A stretch of 64,000 nucleotides of DNA from Membranipora membranacea (Eukaryota; Bryozoa; Gymnolaemata; Cheilostomatida; Membraniporidae). Below, one piece after another: positions 42,701-53,300 of this stretch. The stretch's first letter is position 1; each line of letters starts with the position of its first letter. The stretch is from assembly GCA_914767715.1 (NCBI GenBank), contig OU612075.1:12586001-12650000 (forward strand). Direction: 5' to 3'. The notes beneath the pieces were generated by a model. The model did no database searches and was not told the DNA's origin. It saw nothing but the letters and a program-made list of their open reading frames with translations. The translations under genes were made by a program, and so were the position numbers.

Positions 42701-45700
42701 TTGAAAATAATAGTATTCTGTGAAATATTTGCCAAAGATTTTGCTCATGCAATGATCAGGGTTGTACTAAGGATACTTGTTCTCATAATAAAAATGCTAA
42801 GCAGACCATTGTCCTACCATTGTCCGAATGTTTTTGTAAATCGCCCTCATATTAGGTTATTTATAGAAATAAGTGCAGAGTTAGTTGGCCCATTGTGTTT
42901 CGTTATAACTCCGTAATATACTAGGAGTTTTATGTCTATTGTCTATTTAGGACCTATATGGCAAGCTTCTCACATGATTTGATACATCATTGATGACACC
43001 CTCCCCTAAATCAAGGGCATGCCCTTGCCTAAATCCCTAAAAACTTGCGATATAAGGCTACGCTTCCTACCTATTTCTTTATTAGGCCTGGGTTATGATT
43101 TCAGCCTTGCATTTATTGACTGCTGGGCTAATTATGATACAGTTCAGCATCATCATCCATGGGCCATGGTCAGGATCATAAGCCAGAAAAAGACCATACA
43201 AAACACAATTTTATGGCAGTCCCAGGCAGACAATATTCAAAACAACGAGGCAGGTGCAACATTGGAGATATTGAGACCTGCCCCGTGTTAATTTCCTATT
43301 TAATCTTTAAAAGAAGGCTTTCTAAGATTCTAAGTTTCTTACTTGTTATTCTCACCTTGGAATATTTCTAATTTCTAATTCTTATTCCATATTTAGATTA
43401 AGAAAAGAAGATTTGATAAATTAGAAAGATTTTTCAATAGGCTTTCTAAGATTCTAAGTTTCTTACTTGTTATTCTCACCTTGGAATATTTCTAATTTCT
43501 AATTCTTATTCCATATTTAGATTAAGAAAAGAAGATTTGATAAATTAGAAAGATTTTTCAATAGGCTTTCTAAGATTCTAAGTTTCTTACTTGTTATTCT
43601 CATAATCGGCATATCTTAGTCTTTATCTAATTTAGACGAATTTAGAAGTATTTAAGAATTAGAATATCTTAATCTTGATCTTATAAAAAATTACTTAGAA
43701 TAAGAAACTCCATTTCTAAATCTAACTTAGAAAAGTTTAGAAAATTATTAGAATCCTTGAAAATCTCCAATCCTGCACCTAACTGCATCAGTCTACTATT
43801 AGAAAACCCAACAATTTTATCGCACTATGAGCATACATCAATTTGTTCTCTACTTCAAGGTTAGTTGAAAAAACCTCTGATTTGCACATGTTGTCTTATA
43901 TGGCAACCAAAGCAATTATCAATGGCTTATGAATTCTTTCTCTCATGCTACCTCTTACCTTTTTCCCAGCTGCTTTTAACATCAGATCTCGATTACAAGT
44001 ATCAACATTACAGTGTTTGCTAAATACTAGAGATATTATTATGAAGACTTAACTGCCTGATGTCAAGAACCCTCTTTTGGCCTCCCAAATTTCAATAAGA
44101 TTTAACTACATGAAGCGTTTAAGACATTAAAGTCCGACACGAAATTTACTAACAATACAAAATTATTGTAATTCCATGGACACACCTAACATTGAGCCAG
44201 CGTTTCTGTTAATAGCTCCCCAGGCTGGTATGATGTATTCTGTCCCCAACACATCTGTAGGCAAAACCATGAAAGAGTCGGTACTCATAATCTGCAAAAA
44301 TGAATAACAATAATGGCAACAATATCAAGGGAATACATAAAGTGTTCAGTTTGCTTACTATTCATCCAAACAGCAGGCCCGTGGGTCGGTTTTGCCTCAA
44401 ACTAGTATGTGATCACACACAGCTTATCTAACAAAACTACTTGCTTATTCATTATTTATCTACATTATTCAATATTCAAGGCAGTCATAATTTTCAACGA
44501 GTTTCCGCATCGCTACAGACCTTTTACTCGGACATCAACTTTTGATTTAATCTATCACATACACGAAACATATACTTTAAAATTTCCCAGTCTATTTTGC
44601 GATAAGACTGTAAAACTTGTCTTGCTTTGCACAAATGAGATTAAATAAAATGCACACCTATGCGATCCTATTCAGATAGTATTTTGGAGAGAATGGAGAT
44701 GATACCTGTTTGTTGCTTGCATAGACGACAACCTCATCTTCTGACTGAATAAGAAGTGTCTTGTCTTCTATAACTGTTTTATTGTCAGACATACGGTAAG
44801 TGCTGGGTACAGTGTATGAAAATACATCTCCTGCTGTCACTGTTGCCTCCTGTAACAATAGAGAGATTTATTTTAATGAGATTGAATCTAACCTGATGTC
44901 CCGAAGCCTGGTTATAGCTGACTGCGATTATCAATTTACAGGACTGTTTGGACCCACAAATTTCCAGATAAATTGGTGTCTACCTTCCACACACAACAAG
45001 TACTTGAGTGTCAGTATTTTATCAAACTTTTATTCAATGAGCGGTGAGTGTTTCTACGTCAATCATATCTTGATTCTGCATTATGGGTTTCGTTGTATCC
45101 CCCATCCAAATACTCGACAGCCTGATAGTAAGAGACCTTACATTCACAAGGGCAGTGGTGACATGAAAATGAGCACAGTTTATTGAAACTTGAGTTACGA
45201 CAATATTAGCCAGAAGTGACAATTCGACAATTAAGTTTTGGTATGATTGTTATACAGTTTGAAAGAGTACTTTTTCAGCCGGATGCTACCTTAGTTTGAT
45301 TTCCGTAGGTGTAGTTGAATCCAACAGGGTTAGTTTTCCGAGTGGTAACAAACACTTCCAAAGTCCCATTCTCGTTCAAAAAATTGGAGCCGAAAGCAAA
45401 AATAAATTCTGTTCCTTCATTATCTGGAGCTACAAGTAAGAGCCAATATATATATTTAAGTTAGTATGGTGTATAATTTTAAATAATTGATTTTAGTGTG
45501 TAGAACTCACAAACTCACAAACTCACAAACTCACTCACAAACTGAGCACAGTCCAATAGTATGACTCGAAGTTGTCCACCTCTACACAATTAACAGTAAT
45601 ATAAGATGACCGTATAATTTGGATCCGAACGCAATTTTTTTTTAATTTTTAAACTAACGCAGAAAAGTAGTAACCTTGAGCCTGCAGATCCTGTCTCTGA

Positions 45701-45853
45701 AACTCATAAAGCTGTGGTTGTGACCTAAAGACAAAAGGAAATTTTACATAGCAAGGTGTTTGTCATACCTCCAATTCCTTCAGAAACCTTCACCAGACCA
45801 ATCACAGTCACAGCAACCAACAAGTACACCACATTTTGGTATGGAGACAGCAT
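30773..45853 (-). CDS. Gene C: IgGFc-binding-domain membrane protein with long mucin-like stalk, about 914 aa
   Basis: Seventeen coding exons on the minus strand: 45769-45853 (exon likely begins at 45885), 45290-45429, 44706-44849, 44186-44291, 38081-38215, 37705-37725, 37213-37302, 36407-36556, 35688-35858, 35292-35406, 34759-34885, 34231-34390, 33798-33935, 32331-33236, 31883-31983, 31524-31623 and 30773-30828. They total 2745 nt in one frame with TAA at 30773-30775. The ectodomain exons match genes A and B in size and phase. Residues 528-829 come from one 906-nt exon and form a Thr/Pro/Ser-rich stalk. The transmembrane helix (about 833-856) and the basic tail (RKERK, then TRKRIRL) are not recognisably homologous to those of B and D. 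The last exon keeps an SHT near the end. The 6-kb intron between 38216 and 44185 holds tandem repeats and other elements. AATAAA on this strand is at 30527-30532. Likely a heavily O-glycosylated cell-surface protein; ligand unknown. Confidence 0.87.
31160..31260 (+). repeat. tRNA-derived SINE head in gene C intron 16
   Basis: A box A (TAGCTCAGTTGGTTAGAGCG) and box B (GGGTTCGAATCCC) are spaced as in a tRNA with a long anticodon region. The acceptor arms do not pair, so this is the head of a tRNA-derived SINE or a tRNA pseudogene. A SINE body may extend to about 31415. It lies between the last two exons of gene C. Confidence 0.6.
31883..31983 (-). other. Gene C transmembrane exon (unrelated to B and D)
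   Basis: A 101-nt exon encoding CIILAVGLLLVGIVIGALVV and a short hydrophobic continuation, then RKERK. It joins in phase 0 to the tail exon 31524-31623 (RRGSLVPVNGIELS and so on), then to the last exon 30773-30828. Neither helix nor first tail exon aligns with B or D, although phases are the same. Confidence 0.8.
32331..33236 (-). other. Gene C exon 14: 302-residue mucin-like Thr/Pro/Ser stalk
   Basis: A single 906-nt exon, entering and leaving in phase 1, encodes almost only Thr, Pro, Ser and Ala. It has imperfect repeats such as PPPTTTSTTTTTP and STTTPPKTT. Only the first residues (DEDIAIDA) and the last 30 or so (after HISIKPDLNAVADISG) are ordinary sequence. Read on the plus strand the same DNA is a TGTTGTNGNTG-type minisatellite with long Val/Gly-rich shadow frames. 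Paralogue stalks are only 32 residues plus a separate 52-residue exon (B) or 59 residues (D). Expected role: a rigid, O-glycosylated spacer lifting the ectodomain from the membrane. Length polymorphism is likely. Confidence 0.85.
33798..33935 (-). other. Gene C exon 13: MopE-like metal-binding motif
   Basis: A 138-nt symmetric exon encoding DGLDNDCDNRIDEE and DDDGDGLIG. It is nearly identical to the gene A exon at 259-396, and the intron sequence to its left (about 33500-33797) also matches positions 1-258, showing recent duplication. Confidence 0.75.
38770..39740. repeat. 134-bp tandem array, about 7 units, in gene C intron 4
   Basis: The motif AAAATATCGGTTTAGAAAC recurs at 38829, 38963, 39097, 39231, 39365 and 39499, exactly 134 bp apart, then at about 39674 after a 41-bp insertion. 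Units differ by only a few bases. The array is preceded by a leader at about 38689-38745 (AGGCAGGTGCAGCATTGGAG) that is also present before the second array at 43248. Some units differ mainly in TTACAGATTAAGATAGCCA versus TTACGGAATTAGAAAGAC. It was probably amplified inside a non-autonomous transposon. Confidence 0.85.
39581..39629. repeat. Perfect 16-bp hairpin inserted in the tandem array
   Basis: CATAGATTTAAAAAAC and its exact reverse complement GTTTTTTAAATCTATG (39588-39603 and 39605-39620) are separated by one base. The octamer TTCTAATC flanks both sides, as expected for a small insertion with target duplication. It explains why the last unit spacing is 175 instead of 134 bp. Confidence 0.75.
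40012..40492. mobile_element. MITE-like element in gene C intron 4
   Basis: Outer ends GTGAGCTCCGCCC and GGGCGGAGCTCAC form inverted repeats, and the match extends for about 55 bp with mismatches (AAG..CTTT.AAGTTAT on the left). The interior has no coding frame. Confidence 0.65.
40537..41010 (-). other. Unrecognised coding-like fragment in gene C intron 4
   Basis: This stretch is visibly less AT-rich than its surroundings. The minus strand is open from about 40910 to a stop at 40537, about 120 residues (GDAIKRLLTRPNTSSLMELS, later RPRGLSKDAVEFLDNNDLL and a basic end SPRKRAASLERQTKSPKKQQ). Upstream, AAATTTCAG at about 40970 opens a further frame (GVDIDQSHGPFASMDD) interrupted by TAA or a frameshift before joining. 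No family recognised. It could be a decayed transposon gene or a host exon inside the intron, on the same strand as gene C. Confidence 0.35.
41369..41680 (-). other. Second unrecognised coding-like fragment in gene C intron 4
   Basis: Open frame with balanced composition, about 95 residues. It includes SKYPYHYRLHLFYKSILLKG, a charged stretch (VTGRREISKETMESALKY) and ends ECCKCNCLESATI before a stop at 41369. A candidate AG lies at about 41673. It may belong to the same decayed gene as 40537-41010. No homology recognised. Confidence 0.3.
43246..43790. mobile_element. Non-autonomous element with 124-bp tandem units
   Basis: Starts with the leader AGGCAGGTGCAACATTGGAG shared with 38689. GGCTTTCTAAGATTC then repeats at 43316, 43440 and 43564 (124-bp period, about 2.3 units), and the right end AATCTCCAATCCTGCACCT is the inverted copy of the leader. 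Leader plus internal tandem units plus terminal inverted end suggest a transposon that carries a small satellite, as in some non-autonomous Helitron-like elements. That class assignment is tentative. Confidence 0.65.
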
Positions 45854-45885
45854 TACTGTTAGTATGATATATTCTCCTTGATGAG

Positions 45886-48800
45886 CTAAAAAACAGTAAA
45901 ATTAGAATTTCAATGTGCGTGATTAGTTCACACCAATATATAGGAAAAATCTCTTATCATAGAGGTATCCAAGTTACGATGGGGCGTTTGGTGTGTAATT
46001 ACTTTATCACAAACTTAAGGCTGTATGATCATGGGGAATTAAAGGATTTACTCTACCAAGCTGTGTAATTTTAATCGTTTCGTCCCAATACCAGAGTACT
46101 GAAATTAATTCTGGGAATAACAGATTGTCCTTATAAGGTGTGCATTAAAATGATGGAACATAATTCGAGAGCTATAACCAGCGAGATCTCAAACTACTCG
46201 ATTAAAACTACTATGATGCAATGTCACATCCTGAAGATGTAAGCTTGTTTTCAGAAGTATAAGACAATGCCTCATAATCGAAGCAGCCTACCCTAAAATC
46301 TGCCTAAAAACAACATTGATCAAGACCCGAACATATTCATGGAATGAAAAGCACCAATACTGCTTAAATTTGTGGAGTCAATTGGTAGAAAGAAGGATTC
46401 TCTAGCATCAATTATAACACATTTCATAATAATAGAACACCACATTATCGCACTTACAGATGTTTGGTTCTCAAACTAACATCATTGGTTCTAATGAGAG
46501 TGAAGCTCCAGGGTGGTCACCTGTGTTTTAGGGTCTCAAATGACAATTTTGAATACTTAGTACTGATTTTATTCACCTGTGATTTGACTGTGGAGCTGTC
46601 TGAGCCGTCTTAACCCGCTAACATCTCTTTATTACAATCAAAATCTGTGAAGAAATCAGGAGAAATCACACCCCACCCTTCACCTTCTTTGTAGGTAAAG
46701 TATTGTAAGTCAGCGCAATATTTTTACAAATTGGCATCACCCATCGTGTTATCTTCCGATGTGAGGAGTACCATCCCTTATCAATGACATGCACAGGTTT
46801 TCATTAAAGCAGGGGGGGAAAGTGTAGCGAAACCTTAAAATATGACCGTCTTGCCATTGAATTTCAGTAATGACATGGCCAAGTTAATTTGAGCGATAGC
46901 AATACACTCTTTTTCTCAATGTGTATGTTTGTTAGTTAAAGATTGTCCCTCATTCTAAAGGAAATGGATACACCCTCAAGAATAGCACCTGGATACACCC
47001 CTTCAAGAGAAGGCCTCAATCTTCACCTAACCTCAAACTGACATCGCCTATTGTACGCACAAAATTTGAAAATGCCAAAATTCTAACTATAATGGAGATA
47101 AAGCATGATCAGATTGATTTTAAGATAAGCCATCAGCCATATCAAGCAGTAGATACATTGCAAGTCAAAATGTGGCCCAGAAATGTTCAAATTTTAAACA
47201 TGGACATATAATACACCAATACATCAACTTGCCGATATAAGAGCATACAGCAAAGAGTGTTTCAATTAATTTAACACAGCCAACAAGTTAAAAATATTTA
47301 ACCAATAAACAATAACATAAATTTACTCACATGTTTAAAGATAATCTCAATTGCAGGTAGCTTCCTCTAATGGCCATGTTATGAGTATCCCACAATGCAA
47401 TTCTCCTGTATTTCCAGTGAGATCAGGTTAATGATAACAATGTTATGATGATCTCCATCCATAAATACTTTAACTGACCAAATCCCTTGAGCAACTGCGA
47501 TAGATGGAAAAGGCACAATTCTAAACAAGACAACCTGTTCAGACTTGCAAGTGGTCAACCTTTGTGTTATGAAAGTAATGTTTATAATTTGACTGATAAT
47601 ATTGTTCTGCTCTATTCATTACCCTAGAATTTTACTTCCTACTATGTTCTATGATATCATATTTTTGCCCAAACTTTTGAATTCTTTTCTAGGGCCTTAC
47701 CCCTAGGCGGTGTATAATAATTTTGGCTAGAAAACCTAATCTCATTCACGAATTGCAAAATACTGCAATAAAAATCGCCCAATAATTTAATAACACTTAA
47801 TTACAATGACAGGTAGTTCAGCAGAGGGCCGCAGCAGTCTTTCATGTCAGTATTGCGCAACAAGAAAACAGTAATGAACAAGTGATTAAGATTTTAGAAG
47901 ATTAACAGGAAGCTTTTTCCTGTTTCGGTTCATTTCTGTGAGGAACTTTTCTATTCATTACACAATCAACCTGACCCAGTTAAGGTTACACAAATATTTG
48001 TCAAAACTTTGGTATGCCAAATTTCGCTAATCAGACAAAAAATCAAATAATGGCCTATTTTATTAAATTCCATCATCACCAAAACAGCAAAGTTTGTAGC
48101 CACTTAACCCTCAATTTTCGCCTTCTGACATATTAGCACCTTGTTCGCAAAAAGGTCCATGATTCCATATTGTGATGTGCCAAAACAGATTTGCTAGTTT
48201 CAGGTTTCTGGTTTGAATGAAGGGAGCAGCTATAGCCTCAGAACCATATCGTATTGTACAACACTTGTATCACTTTTGGTTTCACCTCGTATCACACTTC
48301 TCTACTGGCTTTCTAATTACTAATCAACTTGGTACTGAAGCGTAGAAGAAAAGTTTTGGTTGATTTTCCCAGAGGTTGAACTGCAGTTTTTACCTGCGGA
48401 GACTATGGTGTGCCATGTGCTGTGGAATCAGTGCTTGCCTCTAGCTGAAAAGGGATTATTTTTGACGGGCTTCTTGCTAGAGTGTTTTCAATCTTGTGTG
48501 CGGAGAGTCTAACATGACAAAACCTTGTAGAAAGGTACCTTTAGACAGTACAAACCAGATTTAGTTAACAATGAGGTTGTTCAAAGGTGACAAAATTTAG
48601 ATAGCACAAATTTGAGCAGAGTTGGGAAATATTCTACTGTGTATACTTTTCCCTTTAGGGTATAACGGTATGTTACGTATGCCGACCTTATGATATTGGT
48701 AATGCTCATATTGCACTAAGCTTAGATATAGATTATCAATCGTACCTATGTTTATCAACAGCCAGGTGTTCAAACAAAAGATTTATAAATTCAGCTTTTA

Positions 48801-50250
48801 TTTAGGTGCACTCTCCTGAGTGCAGATGGATATTTAAGAGTAGTGTATCTAGAACGCGACGCAGCCGTCACCACAGACAGAACATTCTTGTTCTTATGGT
48901 TTTGCTGACGAATTTTAGATGTAAAAGTGTGGTAGGTACTCCTGATATCATACAATATAACAGGATTCATTAATAATTGAGAGCAAAGCATAAGCCATAA
49001 AGCCATAAAAAACGAGACAAATGTGAAAAGTAATGGTCAAAATGAAAATATACTCCTTGAAAATAATGTTATCAACAAATGTCAACAATGATAACAACTT
49101 TCTAATGAGCGGACTTTAGGTTAAAAATAGAATATGACAATGTTATCTAATACTTGAAGAATGCGTGGCCTAGCTAAGATTAGTGTATTGTTAGGCTGCG
49201 TCTATCTGCGTGGCAAGTTTCACTTCGGATAAGATAACATGCTTTGCTATTTCCACGGAAAAGTACTTTCTCGTGAGCCGAAAATCTAACAAGAGCTGAA
49301 CTGACATTCAAGACCAAACAAAACTTTGATTCTGTACAGTCATCCCTGGCCAATTGTAAATTGTATGGAGACTGATGGCGTAACCTTACTATTGGTGGTT
49401 ATAAATAAGGATGGCCAGTTTACTAATGCTGGTATGAGGTGTGACTACCGGGAAGTGCTCAGATGGGGCTAAACAGTAAGTTATTGCACTAAATAAAAAT
49501 GGTATTTTGGTCTTTGATATATGTACTGAATGATTTGTCAATTGGTTTTTTAGGGCCTGCAGGGATTAGGTGATTTTATAAAATTCTCATTTAAGAGACA
49601 AGCTAAATATAGACTAATCTTTGATCGTACACCAATCATGTACTTGATCCCTGGTGTCATGAAAATATACAAGCCTGTCGGTGTTGACATCATAATATTT
49701 GTCATGCTGTTAAATTTTAATAACACACAGGTTAGCAGATAATTCCTGGAACAATGATAAGGCATCTACCAAAAAGATAACAAGTTTTTAAATTAATTTG
49801 TACTCGTGCGCATAATATCGGTATGATGGATATGACATGTTTTGCTGTCAAGATATGATCAATATTTTATTTATTTTGCTGCCCATATTGTCAATAACAG
49901 ATGCATTTAATTGTTTATTCTGATTAGTCAAAAGATGAAAAGTGGCACAAGAATTACCGAAACTGGGAACGAGAAACAAAATCATTATCAAGCAGTTACT
50001 TGGGAGGAAACGTATAACGACACCACAAGGAAAAGAAATTGGTGAGTAGAAACTGCTGGAGTAGAAAGTTTGGAGGACAGCACCTCACTAACAATAATTA
50101 TTAGTATGATTGTAATAGATAGAACTTTAATTATTGTAATTAGTCACATTGATAGCATGTATATATGCAATTGAAAGTCAAACAAATAGGCAAATAACTT
50201 AAAAATTTAAATAAAAAGACCATAACAATTCATATTTATTTGTTTTGTAG
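45886..50250. promoter_or_regulatory. Divergent intergenic region between genes C and D
   Basis: About 4.4 kb lies between the head-to-head genes C and D. Both start-codon exons have upstream acceptors, so the transcription starts and first non-coding exons of both genes should lie here. I could not place a TATA box or first exon with confidence. No protein-coding gene is supported. Confidence 0.4.
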
Positions 50251-50367
50251 GTACCTTCTGATCATCATTAAGAGGAGGTAGTATGATGTTGGTGTGGATT
50301 AGAGATTGCGCAGCTACCATCTGTGTCATTCTTGCATGGCTAGACTTTCCCATGCCAACAGATGCAG
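50251..50367 (+). other. Exon 1 of gene D with upstream 3' splice site (spliced 5' UTR)
   Basis: A T-rich tract ending TTTTGTAG at 50250 is followed by 32 nt of untranslated sequence, an ATG at 50283 and a GTGAGC donor at 50368. Matching acceptors lie just upstream of the start codons in A (exon to 10933), B (25469) and C (about 45885). All four genes therefore probably have at least one non-coding 5' exon further upstream, which I could not locate. Confidence 0.6.
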
Positions 50368-53300
50368 GTGAGCAGATTATACTCATTTTGATTTTTGTCA
50401 TAAAGTATTGGAAAATAACTACTGTATAATTTCAAGTTCCGAAATTCTACTTGTTGTGTAGTAGGGCTATTCATGGTAGGTAACCAATCTCTAGCTCCGG
50501 TTTGTGGAATTTTTCTATTTGTTTGACACAAGGCCTTCCTCAGATCCAATAGGTAAGAGTACCTAACGAGAAAACTTGGTTGAAACTTCTTGCCTTAAAA
50601 ATCTTGGCTCCCCATCAGCGTTGCAGGCAATTGACAATAACACTCATCCTATCTTGCCAAACACTTTGCAGCTCAAGGCTGAAATTATAAGCCTGCATTT
50701 CATATTTCCCATGTAAAATTTTGTGACATGAAAACCAAATTGCACCGTTAAAGGGGCAATACACCTCTGATTTCTGTTTGGCAGTTAACACACTGAAAAA
50801 TGTATGTACATACAAAATGCCAAGCACCGGCCAAGTGAGCCAAATATCCCTAAAGATGGTAAAAGATTGAATTTCTTTTTAAATCTAATGCCATTTAGTT
50901 TGCCCCTGCATATAGCCCGCTGTAACCACGGCCAGCCCTTAATGGGCTTCAGAAAGGTGATCGCAGACACCGTAAACGACATTTTTTTGAGAAATAATAC
51001 TGGACTAATTTTTAAGGTAAAAATTGAGCTAACTAATACAAGGGTGCCAAACTCCAATCTCATAACTAATCTTTGTGTGTACATAAAGCAAGGTGTCAAA
51101 ATTATTGCAACAACTATTGCATATCATAATGAGAAATAACATGTGGGTGGATTCTATGGAATGAAGGGCCAAGGTTTTAGTGTCATTCATCATTCATACC
51201 GACCTTGTGCATTATAGAATACGCCTTTCTATCCTTCTATAGTATGGTCAATTTTGGTTTTCTTTTTCTAAAGTATTTTCTCTATCAGCAATCTTTAAGG
51301 CATTGTCAAATGTTATTTGGGTCAGCTATCACCTTCTACAAAAGGTGATTTTGTAATCTAAACTAGATGTTGGCTTTTGAAGTGTGCCATCACTGTGGAA
51401 AATGCTTTCACTCAAAGTTTGATCTGGCATAAGGCGGTTAGGTCATATCCACAACTTCTGCATACCATCTCCAAAAATGGATTATCTGTCTCTTAGAAAT
51501 CCCGTTCACATATTGATGTTTCTCATTCAGCTATTGTCAAATATTTACGGTTATCAGAAATGTAAGTTTTTAATTTTGTAATATTGTTCAGTAGATCCTG
51601 TGGTGGGATAGGTGGTCAGAGGAATCATGCCAAACATGGATTATCAAGCTTGTAAATGCTTGCAGCCTGATTTTAAACTGTTAGGATAAATTATAGAGGC
51701 TTCCTAACAAAGTTTATTGTGCATGAACAACATAAATATCGAACATCATTCTCAAACCTCCAAACATTTAGGCTCTTTTAGAGGAGGTGCTTTCTGTGTT
51801 AATGCGTGTTGATGCTTGACTAGTAAAATGATTCACTAAATTTCAAATGTCGGTCAGTAATTCAGAGTTTGTTTGTGCGTTCGCTCATCCCCTCTTACAA
51901 AGTTTGATTAGATTTAATAGAATCGCAGTCAGATGTTGGCAATTTCCATTGCCCAACCCTGCACGGCTTGTTTTCCTAATTTGCTGTCAATTAAATATCT
52001 TTAGAAATTTGTTTTCAGATATCTTTCAATTACCATGTACACTCACCTGTTTTGTGCTGTGCAGACCATTGAATTCCATAAGGACAACATATTTTAAAAA
52101 ACCATTCACTTTGAAAGGGTTCATTGATGTGCGTTGATGATACTTAATTCCGTGCTTTTCATGCTAAAAAAACTTTACTGAAAACTTTCGATCATTTCCA
52201 ATAGATGTCAAAAGTCCCGTTACAAATAGTTTTCTTAATGTGAGCGCAAAACTTGGTTTTGCCCTGGTAAGGTTGCCTGCACACACAGTTCTACTGGTAA
52301 CCCGGCTAGGCAACCAGAATAATACTGACTAGACCGTGATTGATGACTTCTAAGTGACTCGATATGGTTGTCCCTCTTGATACAACATTGCCTGTAGCCT
52401 CGCTTTCATATTACAGTTGCTGACAATGAAGGAACAGAGTTTGTCTTCGCTTTCGGATCAAACTTTCCAAATACTGGAGGAGTAATAGAAGTGTTTGTCA
52501 CGACTCGAAGTGAGAATGTAGTCAACTTCAACTACACTCAAGGGAACAGCACAGCTGTAAGTTCACAGAAGAATAACAGGATTGAACAATTCCCAAATTC
52601 AATTCATGTTGGTGGCTTGTAATTTCTATACATTCTTTTAATCACTTTTGCCTCAAACTAGATTAAGGGACATTCGTAGAGGACCGCTGATCCTGCTCCA
52701 GCGGCTTACCTTTCTGCTGGCATCACTTTTGTCTGCTTCACGAATGCAATTCATACTTGTCATCTTTTATTTTACCCTTAAATTGTATTCTTTCCTTTGA
52801 CCACTGCAAACAAACTATGTGCATATGAGGGGAAGTGTCGCACATGTGCACACTGGCAAGGACTTCAAACCGCAGAACAGATGTTAGGTCAATACCATAA
52901 GATTTGCCCTCAATATAAATTCATAAGTAACTTAGTCACTTTACAAAACTAATATCACATTTTAATGTTTCAACGTTAGCTGCTCTCGTAATTTCTGATA
53001 CTATAATGACAGACACAGCTACACCTCCACATGTTTGTCATCTCCTGTTTTTATTCAAGGCAGCCACAGTCAAAGCTGGAGAGATATTCTCATACACAAT
53101 ACCTGACAGTTATAGGATGACAGCCCAGCACTCCACAACTGTTGTAGAGGAGAAGGCTCAGTTCATCTATGCATCTGATGAGATCGTTGTTTACGCCAGT
53201 AACAAACAGGTAGGGGACAACTTTAGGTTTATGTAATATGTGAACTAATAACTCAGGGGCGGCTTTTCAAGAACAATATTACTTTTCAGTATGCCTTGAT

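Noticed and set aside
50785-51139. Overlapping open frames of 104 and 111 codons on opposite strands in gene D intron 1
   Set aside because: No recognisable motif, no splice context and both strands open, so chance or an old repeat is more likely than a gene.
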